This document shows positions 16,790 to 26,401 of a stretch of 57,420 nucleotides of DNA, in pieces. The notes below the pieces were generated by a model. The model made no database searches, had not been told where the DNA came from, and was given only the letters and a program-made list of their open reading frames with translations. Made by a program: the position numbers and the translations under genes. How positions within the stretch are numbered: the stretch's first letter is position 1; each line of letters opens with the position of its first letter. This DNA is from Gammaproteobacteria bacterium (lineage in GTDB: Bacteria > Pseudomonadota > Gammaproteobacteria > UBA6429 > Thiohalophilaceae), in NCBI GenBank assembly GCA_016194635.1, contig JACQBC010000025.1:1-57420 (forward strand). The letters are read 5' to 3'.

Positions 16790-17928
16790 TATTCAAACCA
16801 CAACTTGACGCTATCCACCGCGCGCCGCCAGAGACCTCCTTGTTTAACGGTTTCTAACGCCACCAGAGGGCGGGTGAGGATCGTCTGATCATCCACCTTG
16901 ATTTCAACCTGGCCGTATTGTTTACCTTTTATGATTGGCGCAATGATGGCGTCATTCACATTGACGTTGGCCTGCACGTGGTCACGTTTGCCACGCGGGA
17001 TAGTCACATAGAGATTCTCGTTAAGACCCAGGGGGACGGAATTCTTTTCACCCTTAAACACCTCCGGCGTGGTGATCGCACTATTGGCCAGATGCACGTT
17101 GACGGTTTCATAGAAGCGGAAACCATAATTCAGCAAGGCCATGCTGGCGGTTTCGCGCGCCTTATCGGAGCTCGCGCCGATCACCACTGAGATCAAACGC
17201 ATGTTGTTTTTTAAGGCCGAGCCGATTAAACAATACCCGGCCGAGTCGGTGTGACCGGTCTTGACGCCGTCGACATCCTTATCCAGTTTCAACAGTGGGT
17301 TGCGGTTAAATTGCCAGATATTGTTATAGGTGTACTCTTGGATCTTATACATGCTGTAGTGCTCGGGAAAATCAGTGATCAAGGCCCGGGTTAAAATTGC
17401 CAGGTCCATGGCAGTGGTGTAATGATTTGGGTCCGGCCAGCCGGTGCTATTCACGAAATTGGAATTTTTCATTCCCAGTTGACGCGCATATTGATTCATC
17501 AGGGCGGTAAAACCCTCTTCGCTGCCGGCGGTATGTTCCGCCAGTGCGATAGTAGCGTCATTGCCGGATTGAATGATCATTCCCATGAGCAGGTCTTTAA
17601 ACAGCACGGTTTTGTTGACTTCCACAAACATCTTCGACCCTTGGGTGCGCCATGCCTTCTCGCTGATCCGTACTTGGTCGTTAATGCTGATCGTGCCCTT
17701 TTTTATTTCGCTCATGAGTACATATGCGCTCATCAATTTGGTTAGGCTGGCCGGTTCAATCCGGGCATCGACGTTTTGCCCGGTCAGCACCTTGCCGCTG
17801 AAAGAATCCATTAACAAGAATGCTTTGGCGTTAATGTTGGGTGTGGGGGGAACCACATCGGCGCTGTAGCCGATGGAAACTATCAACAGGTTGCTGAGTA
17901 CTAAAAGTAAGAAAACAGTCAGGCGCAT
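16789..17928 (-). CDS. dacA: D-alanyl-D-alanine carboxypeptidase (PBP5/6 type)
   Basis: A low-molecular-mass penicillin-binding protein that trims the terminal D-Ala from peptidoglycan stems. From ATG 17928 it is 379 residues with a signal peptide ending near GYSA. The active-site motifs are present: SLTK with Ser61 and Lys64, SGN (QSGNDA), and KTG (VKTGHTDSAG). A C-terminal beta-rich PBP5 domain leads to an amphipathic tail (RAVDSVKLWFE) that anchors it to the membrane surface. An open frame extends upstream to 18063 but has no signal-peptide-like start. The 630-base leader region upstream contains palindromic element PE-2. Confidence 0.95.
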   Translation of the reverse strand: MRLTVFLLLVLSNLLIVSIGYSADVVPPTPNINAKAFLLMDSFSGKVLTGQNVDARIEPASLTKLMSAYVLMSEIKKGTISINDQVRISEKAWRTQGSKMFVEVNKTVLFKDLLMGMIIQSGNDATIALAEHTAGSEEGFTALMNQYARQLGMKNSNFVNSTGWPDPNHYTTAMDLAILTRALITDFPEHYSMYKIQEYTYNNIWQFNRNPLLKLDKDVDGVKTGHTDSAGYCLIGSALKNNMRLISVVIGASSDKARETASMALLNYGFRFYETVNVHLANSAITTPEVFKGEKNSVPLGLNENLYVTIPRGKRDHVQANVNVNDAIIAPIIKGKQYGQVEIKVDDQTILTRPLVALETVKQGGLWRRAVDSVKLWFE

Positions 17929-18097
17929 GAAAGTCCTCGTGATTGCGGAAGGGGATATTCTAACGCGACTGGCTAAGTGTCCACCAGGGACTAAACGGGT
18001 TAAAAATGATTTTTTGTGGCGGGGGTCTTGATGAGTGTTCTGAAACGGTGTGTACCCGGACAATTCCTCAATAGATTACTAGCCTCGTACATGAGGG

Positions 18098-18278
18098 GTG
18101 CTGTTGGTTGTTGCCTGGGTCTGCGGTGCGGGTGACCGTCGGCGGCAGGGACGATGTACAGGGAAGTGCAAGTGTCGCGGCAGGCAGGATGCCGTGAGCG
18201 ACTGCCGCCGTCGAGTCTACAGGGACGTATTTACGGCGAATCACCCGCACCGCAGACCGAGGCAACAACCAACAGCAC
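18098..18278. mobile_element. Palindromic element PE-2 (38-bp stem)
   Basis: Bases 18098-18135 and 18241-18278 are inverted repeats of 38 bp with one mismatch. Inside lie a second inverted repeat (CGGCGGCAG near 18140-18148 with CTGCCGCCG 18202-18210) and a GTCGC/GCGAC pair (18173-18177 and 18198-18202). The right core GAGTCTACAGGGA at 18213-18225, followed by CGTATTTACGGCG, matches the core of PE-1 at 1438-1463. A second TACAGGGA at 18157-18164 suggests a nested or duplicated core. The stem has no similarity to that of PE-1. There is no coding capacity. Confidence 0.8.
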
Positions 18279-18520
18279 GGGCTGAGAAGATCGAAATTGT
18301 TTTTTCATTTTCGCTGTACGGTGGTATCTGGATAATAGTTTCTGAATTGTAAGCAGGGACAATGATTGATATTGCTGCACTTATTAAAATATTCTGGAAT
18401 TCAGAAACAGCTATTCAACCTTCTGAATCTCAACGGTGATAAACACCATCACCTGCTTCGCACGACGATAGGGATTTTTTAATAAAGAGTTAATAAGCTA
18501 TTTACTATTGAAGCATCGAT

Positions 18521-18548
18521 GTAATCGGTAATCGGTAATCGGTAATCG
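18521..18548. repeat. Short tandem repeat GTAATCG x4
   Basis: Four perfect head-to-tail copies of the 7-mer GTAATCG just downstream of the rlpA stop. Such tracts can vary in copy number by slippage. Being intergenic and downstream of the gene, no effect is evident. Confidence 0.9.
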
Positions 18549-18560
18549 TAGACATGAAAA

Positions 18561-19382
18561 TCAGTCGATCACGACGTGCGGAGCGGCAAATCCATTGGCG
18601 TTGATCAATTGGGTTAATTTATCGGCTTCTTCTACACTGGGGAGGGGGCCAATCCGCACCCGGTAGAGTTTATCGGTCTGGTCGTAGTCGGCAACCACGT
18701 GTTGTCCTTCCAATAGCGCATGTAGCTGTTGTTGCAGCTGTTGCGCATTGCTGCGATTCGTAAAGGCACCGGCTTGTATAAACATGTGCACCGGTGCGTT
18801 GTTGGCAACCACTTTAGGATTAGGGTTAGGGGTTATTATGCGGCGGGTTGGCTGCCGATGGCGTGGATCAATACTACGCACCTCTACAAGACCGGTTCCA
18901 CCGTCGGCGATGCCTAATTTCTTGGCGGCGGTGTAAGACAGATCGATGATGCGGTTAGGATGAAACGGTCCACGATCATTTACGCGTACCACCACTTGAC
19001 GGTGGTTTTGTAAATTGGTGACCTGCACATAACAGGGGATGGGCAGGGTGGGGTGGGCGGCGGTCATTTTGTACATGTCATAGGGTTCACCGCTGGAGGT
19101 GGCCCGACCGTGAAACTTGCTACCGTACCATGAGGCGATACCGCGCTCGACGTAACCCTCGGCGCTGGTTTTTATATAATAGGTTTGGCCGTTTACCTGA
19201 TAGGAAACCGGATTGCCTTTGTCGCTACGGGGCTCGACGCGCGGCACGGCGTCGGGGATCAGCGCGACGTTGATCGCCCGGCGCGGGCCGCCATCGACAC
19301 TCGGGTGGCTGGCGCAACCCACCACGCCTGTACCCAGGACGGTAACAAGACAACAACCCATGCTTTTCAAGGTTAAGGTCAT
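18561..19382 (-). CDS. rlpA: Septal/rare lipoprotein A, SPOR-domain murein-binding protein
   Basis: RlpA is an outer-membrane lipoprotein; in Pseudomonas it is a lytic transglycosylase acting on glycan strands lacking stem peptides. From ATG 19382 it is 273 residues. The lipobox VVGC ends the signal peptide near residue 22. The double-psi beta-barrel has GIASWYGSKFHGRATSSGE, VVVRVNDRGPF with the catalytic-type Asp, and RIIDLSYTAAKKLG. The C-terminal SPOR domain starts around residue 190 (MFIQAGAFTNRSNAQQL) and binds denuded septal peptidoglycan. A further upstream open frame overlaps mltB and lacks a signal sequence. It follows mltB, as in the conserved shape cluster. Confidence 0.95.
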   Translation of the reverse strand: MTLTLKSMGCCLVTVLGTGVVGCASHPSVDGGPRRAINVALIPDAVPRVEPRSDKGNPVSYQVNGQTYYIKTSAEGYVERGIASWYGSKFHGRATSSGEPYDMYKMTAAHPTLPIPCYVQVTNLQNHRQVVVRVNDRGPFHPNRIIDLSYTAAKKLGIADGGTGLVEVRSIDPRHRQPTRRIITPNPNPKVVANNAPVHMFIQAGAFTNRSNAQQLQQQLHALLEGQHVVADYDQTDKLYRVRIGPLPSVEEADKLTQLINANGFAAPHVVID

Positions 19383-19452
19383 TTTAAAATAACATCTCCT
19401 CCCGATGCCGGTGGGGGAAGGGCAGAGGACGGGAAAGTACGCCGGCGCGGCA

Positions 19453-20475
19453 TTACGGAATGCCCATTTTAAACCACCGTGCCGCGACAATTTCCCGGCT
19501 CAGTTGGTACACCGCCATGGCGTATAGAACGCTGTGATTATAGCGGGTGATGACGTAAAAATTGTGCCAGGCCACCCAGTATTCCGGGCCGTCACCGCCG
19601 TCGAGCACAATCAAGCTGCCGCGCAGGCTATCATCGGTGTCGCCGGGTAATAACACCCCGGCACTGCGCAAGTCGCGCACATCAAACCGTGGGTAGGCAT
19701 TGTCGTCTATGACGCTGGTGTATTTATCGCCTTTGACTTGCACACGGGTCGCGATTGCCTCGAAGTTATGCCAGCCGTGTTTTTCAAAATAGTTTGCAAC
19801 GCTGCCAATCGCATCCGCCGGGCTGTTCCACAAATCGCGTTTACCGTCGGCGTCAAAATCCACCGCGAAGCGGCGAAAACTGCTGGGAATAAATTGCGGT
19901 AATCCCATCGCCCCGGCGTAAGAGCCGCGGGGTGACAAGGGATCAACCGCTTCCTCGCGTGTCATCAATAAAAACTGTTTTAACTCGCCGCGGAAAAACC
20001 CCGCCCGTGGCGGGTAGGCAAATCCCAAGGTACTCAGGGAATCGATTAAGGGATAATTACCGCTTTGTTTGCCGTAACGCGATTCCACCCCGATGATGGC
20101 GGTGACGATCTGGGGCGGTATACCGTAGATATCGCTGGCGCGTTCCAACCACTGGCTGTATTCGTTCATGAACGACACCCCGCCGCGGATCCGCTCCGGG
20201 CTAAGAAACAAGGGGCGGTAATCACGCCACGACTTGGTTTCAGCCGGCCGGGCAATCGCATCGAGGATCGCGGGTTGTAAACGCGCCTTACTGAATAACT
20301 GCTGTAACGGTTCCGGCTTGAATTGGTACTCGGTGACCATTTCCGCGATGAATTGATCGATCAGCTGGGGGTCATCAAAAGCGCGCGGGGTATTGGCGGC
20401 ACAGGCCGTTAACATCCCCGTACTGATGAACAAGGTTACAAATAACAATTGGTGTAACACGCAATGTGGCCGCAT
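19453..20475 (-). CDS. mltB: Lytic murein transglycosylase B
   Basis: MltB cleaves the MurNAc-GlcNAc bond to give anhydro-muropeptides, the material recycled by amgK-murU. The 340-residue product has a lipoprotein signal with lipobox LTAC (Cys25), so it is outer-membrane anchored. Catalytic Glu131 is in IIGVESRYGKQSG. The fold motifs SPRGSYAGAMGLPQFIPSSF and DFDADGKRDLWNSPADAIGS, including the calcium-binding-like DADGKRD, are intact. Its start shares a base with the rodA stop, indicating coupling in the mrdA-rodA-mltB-rlpA order. Confidence 0.96.
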   Translation of the reverse strand: MRPHCVLHQLLFVTLFISTGMLTACAANTPRAFDDPQLIDQFIAEMVTEYQFKPEPLQQLFSKARLQPAILDAIARPAETKSWRDYRPLFLSPERIRGGVSFMNEYSQWLERASDIYGIPPQIVTAIIGVESRYGKQSGNYPLIDSLSTLGFAYPPRAGFFRGELKQFLLMTREEAVDPLSPRGSYAGAMGLPQFIPSSFRRFAVDFDADGKRDLWNSPADAIGSVANYFEKHGWHNFEAIATRVQVKGDKYTSVIDDNAYPRFDVRDLRSAGVLLPGDTDDSLRGSLIVLDGGDGPEYWVAWHNFYVITRYNHSVLYAMAVYQLSREIVAARWFKMGIP

Positions 20476-21617
20476 CAGGTGGAAACCAATTTACGATGGG
20501 TGGCGATCGACATCAAGATCCCAAAACTGGCCATGATGGTTACCAGGGAGGTCCCGCCAAAACTGATCAGCGGCAGGGGTATCCCCACCACCGGCAATAA
20601 GCCGCTGACCATACCGATATTAATGAATACGTAGACAAAGAAGGTGAGAATAATGCTGCCCGCCAGCAAGCGGGTATAGGTGCTTTGGGCTTGGGTGGCG
20701 ATCACAATGCCCCGGCCGATGATCACCGCGTATAAAAGTAATAACAGCAAGGTACCCAGGAAACCGAATTCTTCACTGAAGACCGCGAAGATAAAATCGG
20801 TACGCCGTTCGGGTAAAAAGTCCAAATGGGATTGGGTGCCTTCCAGCCAGCCCTTACCGTAGATACCGCCCGAACCGATGGCGATGGTGGACTGAATAAT
20901 ATGATAACCCGCGCCGAGCGGGTCGGTTTCAGGATTCAAGAAGGTAATGACGCGTTTGCGTTGGTAATCATGCATGCCGTAATGCCACATGATCCATAAC
21001 GTCGGGATTAACAGTAAAATCCCGATGATGATGGTGCGCCAACGCAAACCGGCAAGAAATAATACAAAGGTCCCCGAGGCGGCCAACACCATCGCGGTGC
21101 CAAGGTCAGGTTGCAGGGCAACAACATAGGTGGGCACGGCGAATAATAAACACGCGCCGATGACGCGCATGAAGCTGGGCGGTAAGACCGTGTCGGCAAA
21201 ATACCAGGCGATCAACATCGGCAGGGCGATTTTCATTAACTCCGAGGGTTGGAAGCTTAATACTCCGAGGCTTAACCAGCGTTGCGCTCCTTTACCCACA
21301 TCGCCAACAACTAATACCAATACCAGCATAATGAACCCGATAACGAACAACCAGGGGCTCCAATATTTGATGGTTTCCGGGGTTAATTGTGCAACTAAGA
21401 ACATCACCACAAAGCCCAGTAACAAACGCAAGGATTGTTTGGCGAGCAACTCCATGTTCTGGTCGCTGGCGCTGTACAAGACGATTAAACCGACCACGGC
21501 CAACAATAATAAACTGGTGATCAGGGTGAAATCCAGGTGCAGTAGCAGCAACACTCGCCGCCCGGTACTCAGACGATTTTCTTCAGCGTATTCTGGAATA
21601 ACACGTTTGAAGATCAT
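20475..21617 (-). CDS. rodA: Peptidoglycan glycosyltransferase RodA (SEDS)
   Basis: RodA polymerises glycan strands in the elongasome together with PBP2. The 380-residue protein has ten or so membrane helices. SEDS motifs seen include WLSLGVLSFQPSELMKIALP, VALQPDLGTAMVL with the conserved Asp, FLPERRTDFIFAVFSEEFGF, and LPVVGIPLPLISFGGTSLV. It overlaps the end of mrdA by four bases, so polymerase and crosslinking transpeptidase are translationally coupled. Confidence 0.97.
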   Translation of the reverse strand: MIFKRVIPEYAEENRLSTGRRVLLLLHLDFTLITSLLLLAVVGLIVLYSASDQNMELLAKQSLRLLLGFVVMFLVAQLTPETIKYWSPWLFVIGFIMLVLVLVVGDVGKGAQRWLSLGVLSFQPSELMKIALPMLIAWYFADTVLPPSFMRVIGACLLFAVPTYVVALQPDLGTAMVLAASGTFVLFLAGLRWRTIIIGILLLIPTLWIMWHYGMHDYQRKRVITFLNPETDPLGAGYHIIQSTIAIGSGGIYGKGWLEGTQSHLDFLPERRTDFIFAVFSEEFGFLGTLLLLLLYAVIIGRGIVIATQAQSTYTRLLAGSIILTFFVYVFINIGMVSGLLPVVGIPLPLISFGGTSLVTIMASFGILMSIATHRKLVST

Positions 21618-23476
21618 TCATCCTGCTCCTCTTCCTCTAAATAGGCATCGATCACCTTGCGGGCGATCGGTGCGGCGTTGGCGCCGCCGCCGCCGGCATT
21701 CTCCACAATCAGCGCCACCGCAATCTGTGGATTATCCACCGGCGCAAAGGCGATGAACAGGGCGTGGTCGCGCAGGTGTTTGCTGACTTTTTTGACATCG
21801 TATTTTTCACCCTCTTTCAGTCCAAACACCTGGGCGGTGCCCGTCTTACCGGCCATTTGGTATTTTGCATTAACCCCAATACCGCGCGCCGTGCCGTTGG
21901 GGCCGTGTATCACGTTGTGCATGGCATTAATGATCGTATCCCAGTTTTCGGGGTGTTTTAAATTAATATCGGGTAAGGCCACGGGGGTAAAGTCCACCGG
22001 CTGCTCCACGCCCACTTCGTGGGTGGCGTGCAAAATATGGGGTTGGAGTCGATGCCCGCGGGTGGCGATGGCGGCCGTGGCATTGGCCAATTGTAAAGGA
22101 GTGGTGAGCCAATACCCTTGGCCGATCCCCGTGATGATCGTCTCGCCGGGATACCAGGCTTGATGTTGGGCGCGCAATTTCCATTCGCGAGAAGGCAGCA
22201 GGCCGCTGACTTCATCGCGTAGATCCACGCCGGTGGGTTTACCAAACCCAAACTGGGCCAGAAATTGCTGCATCTTGTCGATATTCAGGTTCAAGGCCAG
22301 ATCATAAAAGTACACGTCGCAGGATTCGGTGATCGCCTTGGCCAAATTAGTTTGGCCGTGGCCTTCTTTACGCCAGTCGCGATAATGCCGGTCGTCATTT
22401 TTTAAGGTGTAATACCCCGGGCAATAGATGGTTTTCTCGGGGGTAACGGTGTTATTTTCCAGCGCGGCTAAACCCACAAAGGGTTTGATAGTCGAGCCGG
22501 GGGGGTAACGCCCTTGTAAGGCGCGATTGAACAACGGCTGGCTGGGGGATGCGTTCAACTCTTGATAGGTATCGGTATCAATGCCGTTCACGAATAAATT
22601 GGGATCGAAGGTGGGCAGGCTGACCAGCGCCAAGATCGAACCGTCGTTCGGATCGATCGCCACCAAGGCCCCGCTGTAATCGCCATAGGACTGTTCAGCC
22701 ACGCGTTGCACATTTAAATCCAGCGACAAATAAATATTCTTTCCCGGCACCGGGAGGGTGCCTTGACGTACTTCAACCTCTCGGCCTTGGGCATTGATTT
22801 CGACCTCCTGGTAACCGACCTCGCCGTGCAATATATCTTCATAGGCCTTCTCAACCCCCACCTTGCCGACGTAACGGGTGGCGGCGTAGCGGGTCGGGTC
22901 GAGTTTCTGCAAATCGTCTTCGCTGATCCGGGCGACATAACCAATCGCGTGCGAGGCCAAACTCCCGTGGGGATAATGGCGGGTAAGCTCGGCATTGACC
23001 CGTACCCCCGGTAGACGGTATTGGTTGACCGCGATTCTGGCCACTTCTTCGTCCGACAAACGAAAGCGCAACGGAATCGAGTCGAAGCGGCGGCGTTTTT
23101 TAATTAATTTGTAAAAGCGCTTTTTATCTTCCAGGGAGATACTGATCATTTGTTCTAACGTTTTGAGCGTATCGTTGAGGTTGGGCAGTTTGGCGGGGGT
23201 CAATTCCAGGGTAAAGGTCGGCAGGTTCTGCGCTAGCAGTATGCCGTTGCGGTCATAAATCAAACCGCGGGTCGGCGCCAAGGGTAATAAGGTATAGCGA
23301 TTGTCTTCGGAGAGGGTGCTGTAGTGGTCGTGTTGAATCACTTGCAAATAGAAGATCCGTATCGCCAAGGCTAAAAACAACACCATAACGCCCGCGCCCG
23401 CCACCAAGATACGGTGATTAAACAAATGGGTTTCGCGGAAGTGATCCTTGAGGGTAAGCCGGGAAAATTGCACCAT
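21614..23476 (-). CDS. mrdA: Penicillin-binding protein 2 (elongasome transpeptidase)
   Basis: PBP2 crosslinks peptidoglycan during side-wall growth. From ATG 23476 it is 620 residues: a short cytoplasmic start, one membrane helix (GAGVMVLFLALAIRIFYLQV), a pedestal domain (APTRGLIYDRNGILLAQN), and a transpeptidase domain. Active-site motifs are STIK with Ser328, SCD (ITESCDVYFYD), and KTGTAQV. The C-terminus is acidic. The frame continues upstream to 23581, but that part overlaps mreD and lacks membrane-topology sense. It follows mreBCD, which places the whole elongasome in one run. Confidence 0.97.
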   Translation of the reverse strand: MVQFSRLTLKDHFRETHLFNHRILVAGAGVMVLFLALAIRIFYLQVIQHDHYSTLSEDNRYTLLPLAPTRGLIYDRNGILLAQNLPTFTLELTPAKLPNLNDTLKTLEQMISISLEDKKRFYKLIKKRRRFDSIPLRFRLSDEEVARIAVNQYRLPGVRVNAELTRHYPHGSLASHAIGYVARISEDDLQKLDPTRYAATRYVGKVGVEKAYEDILHGEVGYQEVEINAQGREVEVRQGTLPVPGKNIYLSLDLNVQRVAEQSYGDYSGALVAIDPNDGSILALVSLPTFDPNLFVNGIDTDTYQELNASPSQPLFNRALQGRYPPGSTIKPFVGLAALENNTVTPEKTIYCPGYYTLKNDDRHYRDWRKEGHGQTNLAKAITESCDVYFYDLALNLNIDKMQQFLAQFGFGKPTGVDLRDEVSGLLPSREWKLRAQHQAWYPGETIITGIGQGYWLTTPLQLANATAAIATRGHRLQPHILHATHEVGVEQPVDFTPVALPDINLKHPENWDTIINAMHNVIHGPNGTARGIGVNAKYQMAGKTGTAQVFGLKEGEKYDVKKVSKHLRDHALFIAFAPVDNPQIAVALIVENAGGGGANAAPIARKVIDAYLEEEEQDE

Positions 23477-23487
23477 GATTAGCTTAA

Positions 23488-23979
23488 CTAAGTAACATGG
23501 AAACCGCGTCGTATTCGGCGCATTACTACAAATATCACGGGCCAACTTAGGGCCGTGGTAAAGGTGGGGAGCAGAAACCACAACACACTGTCAGGCGGGT
23601 GGCCGGTCATGCCTTTGACCCATAACACCAACGCCGCGTACAGCCAGCACAATACCAACACGGTCAAGGATTGTTGCCAGAGGGGAAACACCCGTACCCG
23701 TTGGTGCAGTGATACCGTACAGTAGGCCAGCAACGCCAAGCCCAAGGCATGTTGACCCAGCAAGGTGTTATAGACCCCATCGAGGATCAAACCGCTGATC
23801 CAGCCAATACCAACACCCACACGGTGCGGCAAAGCCATGCACCAATATATCAATACCATGGCGACCCAATAAGGCCGGAAAAATCCTACCGCATCGGGCA
23901 GCGGTAACATCGTCAACAAATACGCCACAAGAAAACTGACGATGATCACCAGGCCGTTTTGGGGCTGGGTAGAATTCAT
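23488..23979 (-). CDS. mreD: Rod shape-determining protein MreD
   Basis: MreD is a small integral membrane component of the elongasome. The 163-residue product has five or so hydrophobic segments, including LVIIVSFLVAYLLTMLPLPD and PYWVAMVLIYWCMALPHRVG, then GWISGLILDGVYNTLLGQHA, the family's conserved G-DGL-LGQHAL region. It overlaps mreC by four bases and precedes mrdA by 11. Confidence 0.93.
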   Translation of the reverse strand: MNSTQPQNGLVIIVSFLVAYLLTMLPLPDAVGFFRPYWVAMVLIYWCMALPHRVGVGIGWISGLILDGVYNTLLGQHALGLALLAYCTVSLHQRVRVFPLWQQSLTVLVLCWLYAALVLWVKGMTGHPPDSVLWFLLPTFTTALSWPVIFVVMRRIRRGFHVT

Positions 23980-24863
23980 TTCTTGCTATCCTTGTACAAT
24001 AAATTGGTACAGCCGCTTTGTCCGCCCAGGTGTTTGAGATCCGGCCAGACTAACAACACCTGGCGGTGGCGATCCAATAACGCCGAAGGTTCCACCGTAA
24101 TTTGCGCAAACGGCAAACTGGGGTTGATGGTGACGTCGATCACCTTGCCCGCCGGGTAACCGGCCGGGAACACACATCCTAACCCCGACGTCACCAACTG
24201 ATCACCGACCACGATGTCGGTATTATTGGGTTGGTTGAGTAACTTGAGCTGATTTTTATGCGGCTCGCCGGTCGCGATACCGCGTACCCCGTTACGGTTT
24301 ACTTGCACCGGCAGGGCATGACTCGGATCGGTAATTAGCAGGGCAATACTGGAAAACGGCCCGACTTGGATCACCTGACCCACCACCCCTTCAGCGCTAA
24401 TGATCGGTTGACCGACATAGACCTCGTCATTACTGCCTTTATTGAGCACCACTTGACGCCGTGAGGGATCTAAATCGGTGGATAATATTTCGGCAACAAT
24501 GGCTTTGTTGAGCTGGTCTTGATTTTCCTGCACGGATTTGAGCAGTTTACGCAATTGGGTGTTTTCCGCTTCCAGGGCGGCGTACTTCTGCAGTTTGATC
24601 TTGAGTAACTCGTTTTGGACCTGCAGGGTCTGATTTTGGTCTTCGAGGGTGCTGCGGCTGACCAAGGCCGAGGAGGCGATGTCGCCCAATTCATTGGGCA
24701 AATCGGTAAGCGCGCGCAGCGGATAAACAATGTCGTTGAGCACCGAACGGAGGGTATCCGTGGCATGGAAACGGTGATCGAGCGTCATCATGACGACCGA
24801 GACACTGGCCAATAGCAGCAAACGCAGTGCGTGGGATGGGCCTTGGACAAAGAGGTGTTTAAC
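23976..24863 (-). CDS. mreC: Rod shape-determining protein MreC (start codon unusual)
   Basis: MreC is a bitopic protein linking MreB to the PBP2-RodA synthase. It has a short cytoplasmic N-terminus, one membrane helix (LLLLASVSVVMMTLDH), a coiled coil (about 60-110, LQVQNELLKIKLQKYAALEA) and a beta-rich periplasmic domain with AEGVVGQVIQVGPFSSIALL and VTSGLGCVFPAGYPAG. The conserved N-terminal stretch VKHLFVQGPSHALRL is encoded upstream of the first ATG-type codon. It begins at GTT (24863-24861), five bases after a GGAGG, and the in-frame stop TGA lies just upstream. There is no ATG, GTG or TTG there, so initiation is either at GTT or at a downstream CTG/TTG that would trim the N-terminus. 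Confidence 0.9.
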   Translation of the reverse strand, partial: VKHLFVQGPSHALRLLLLASVSVVMMTLDHRFHATDTLRSVLNDIVYPLRALTDLPNELGDIASSALVSRSTLEDQNQTLQVQNELLKIKLQKYAALEAENTQLRKLLKSVQENQDQLNKAIVAEILSTDLDPSRRQVVLNKGSNDEVYVGQPIISAEGVVGQVIQVGPFSSIALLITDPSHALPVQVNRNGVRGIATGEPHKNQLKLLNQPNNTDIVVGDQLVTSGLGCVFPAGYPAGKVIDVTINPSLPFAQITVEPSALLDRHRQVLLVWPDLKHLGGQSGCTNLLYKDSKK

Positions 24864-24943
24864 AGGAACCTCCGGGGTGGTTCAACAAGCGCTACCGCTA
24901 GCGCGTGAATAGCATGTCACCGCTAGGGAATATAGGCGAGGAC

Positions 24944-25999
<1,056 letters not shown>

Positions 26000-26113
26000 T
26001 TATAATTTACCGAAGGGCGGGTAAAGACGCGCTACTTTAATAAATACCAGGGTGTTTGGGCAAGCAGTTAACTGTGATAACTTACCATAGCGTATCAAAA
26101 AAGGTTGCAGTAC

Positions 26114-26401
26114 ATGACATTGGATGCGGAAACCGTCAAAAAGATCGCCCGACTAGCACGTCTGAAGATCGATGACCAGGCCATCGCCGGCTACAGCAAG
26201 AACCTGACCAATATTTTACAGTTGGTGGAACAGATGAACGCGGTCAGTACCGACCAGGTGGAACCGATGGCCCATCCCCTAGACGCCAGCCAGCGGCTGC
26301 GCGAGGACCGGGTCACCGAGGTCAACCAGCGCGAGCAGTTCCAATCCGTTGCTCCCCAGGTGCAGGACGGTTTGTATTTAGTCCCCAAGGTTATTGAGTA
26401 A
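26114..26401 (+). CDS. gatC: Asp-tRNA(Asn)/Glu-tRNA(Gln) amidotransferase subunit C
   Basis: GatC stabilises the GatCAB amidotransferase that makes Gln-tRNA(Gln) and/or Asn-tRNA(Asn) from mischarged tRNA. The 95-residue product, [20 protein letters not shown] followed by [15 protein letters not shown] and a DVEP-like VEPMAHPLD, fits the family. ATG at 26114 gives the normal N-terminus; an in-frame TTG at 26105 is less likely. The gene runs directly into gatA (TAATG overlap). Confidence 0.95.
   Translation: MTLDAETVKKIARLARLKIDDQAIAGYSKNLTNILQLVEQMNAVSTDQVEPMAHPLDASQRLREDRVTEVNQREQFQSVAPQVQDGLYLVPKVIE

Larger units (their letters stand above)
17929..18560. other. Long intergenic region between dacA and rlpA
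   Basis: About 630 bases with no convincing gene, lying inside what would otherwise be a continuous leftward cluster. It holds palindromic element PE-2 (18098-18278), a GGTGAT...ATCACC hairpin near 18434-18452, a TTCTG/CAGAA inverted repeat near 18390-18405, and a 7-base tandem repeat at 18521-18548. The dacA promoter must lie in its left part. The region right of the element is AT-rich. Confidence 0.6.

Noticed and set aside
23986-24177. Arg/Pro/Gly-rich open frames on the same strand inside mreC and similar frames throughout GC-rich genes
   Set aside because: They are out-of-frame readings within conserved genes and have low-complexity composition without ribosome-binding sites.
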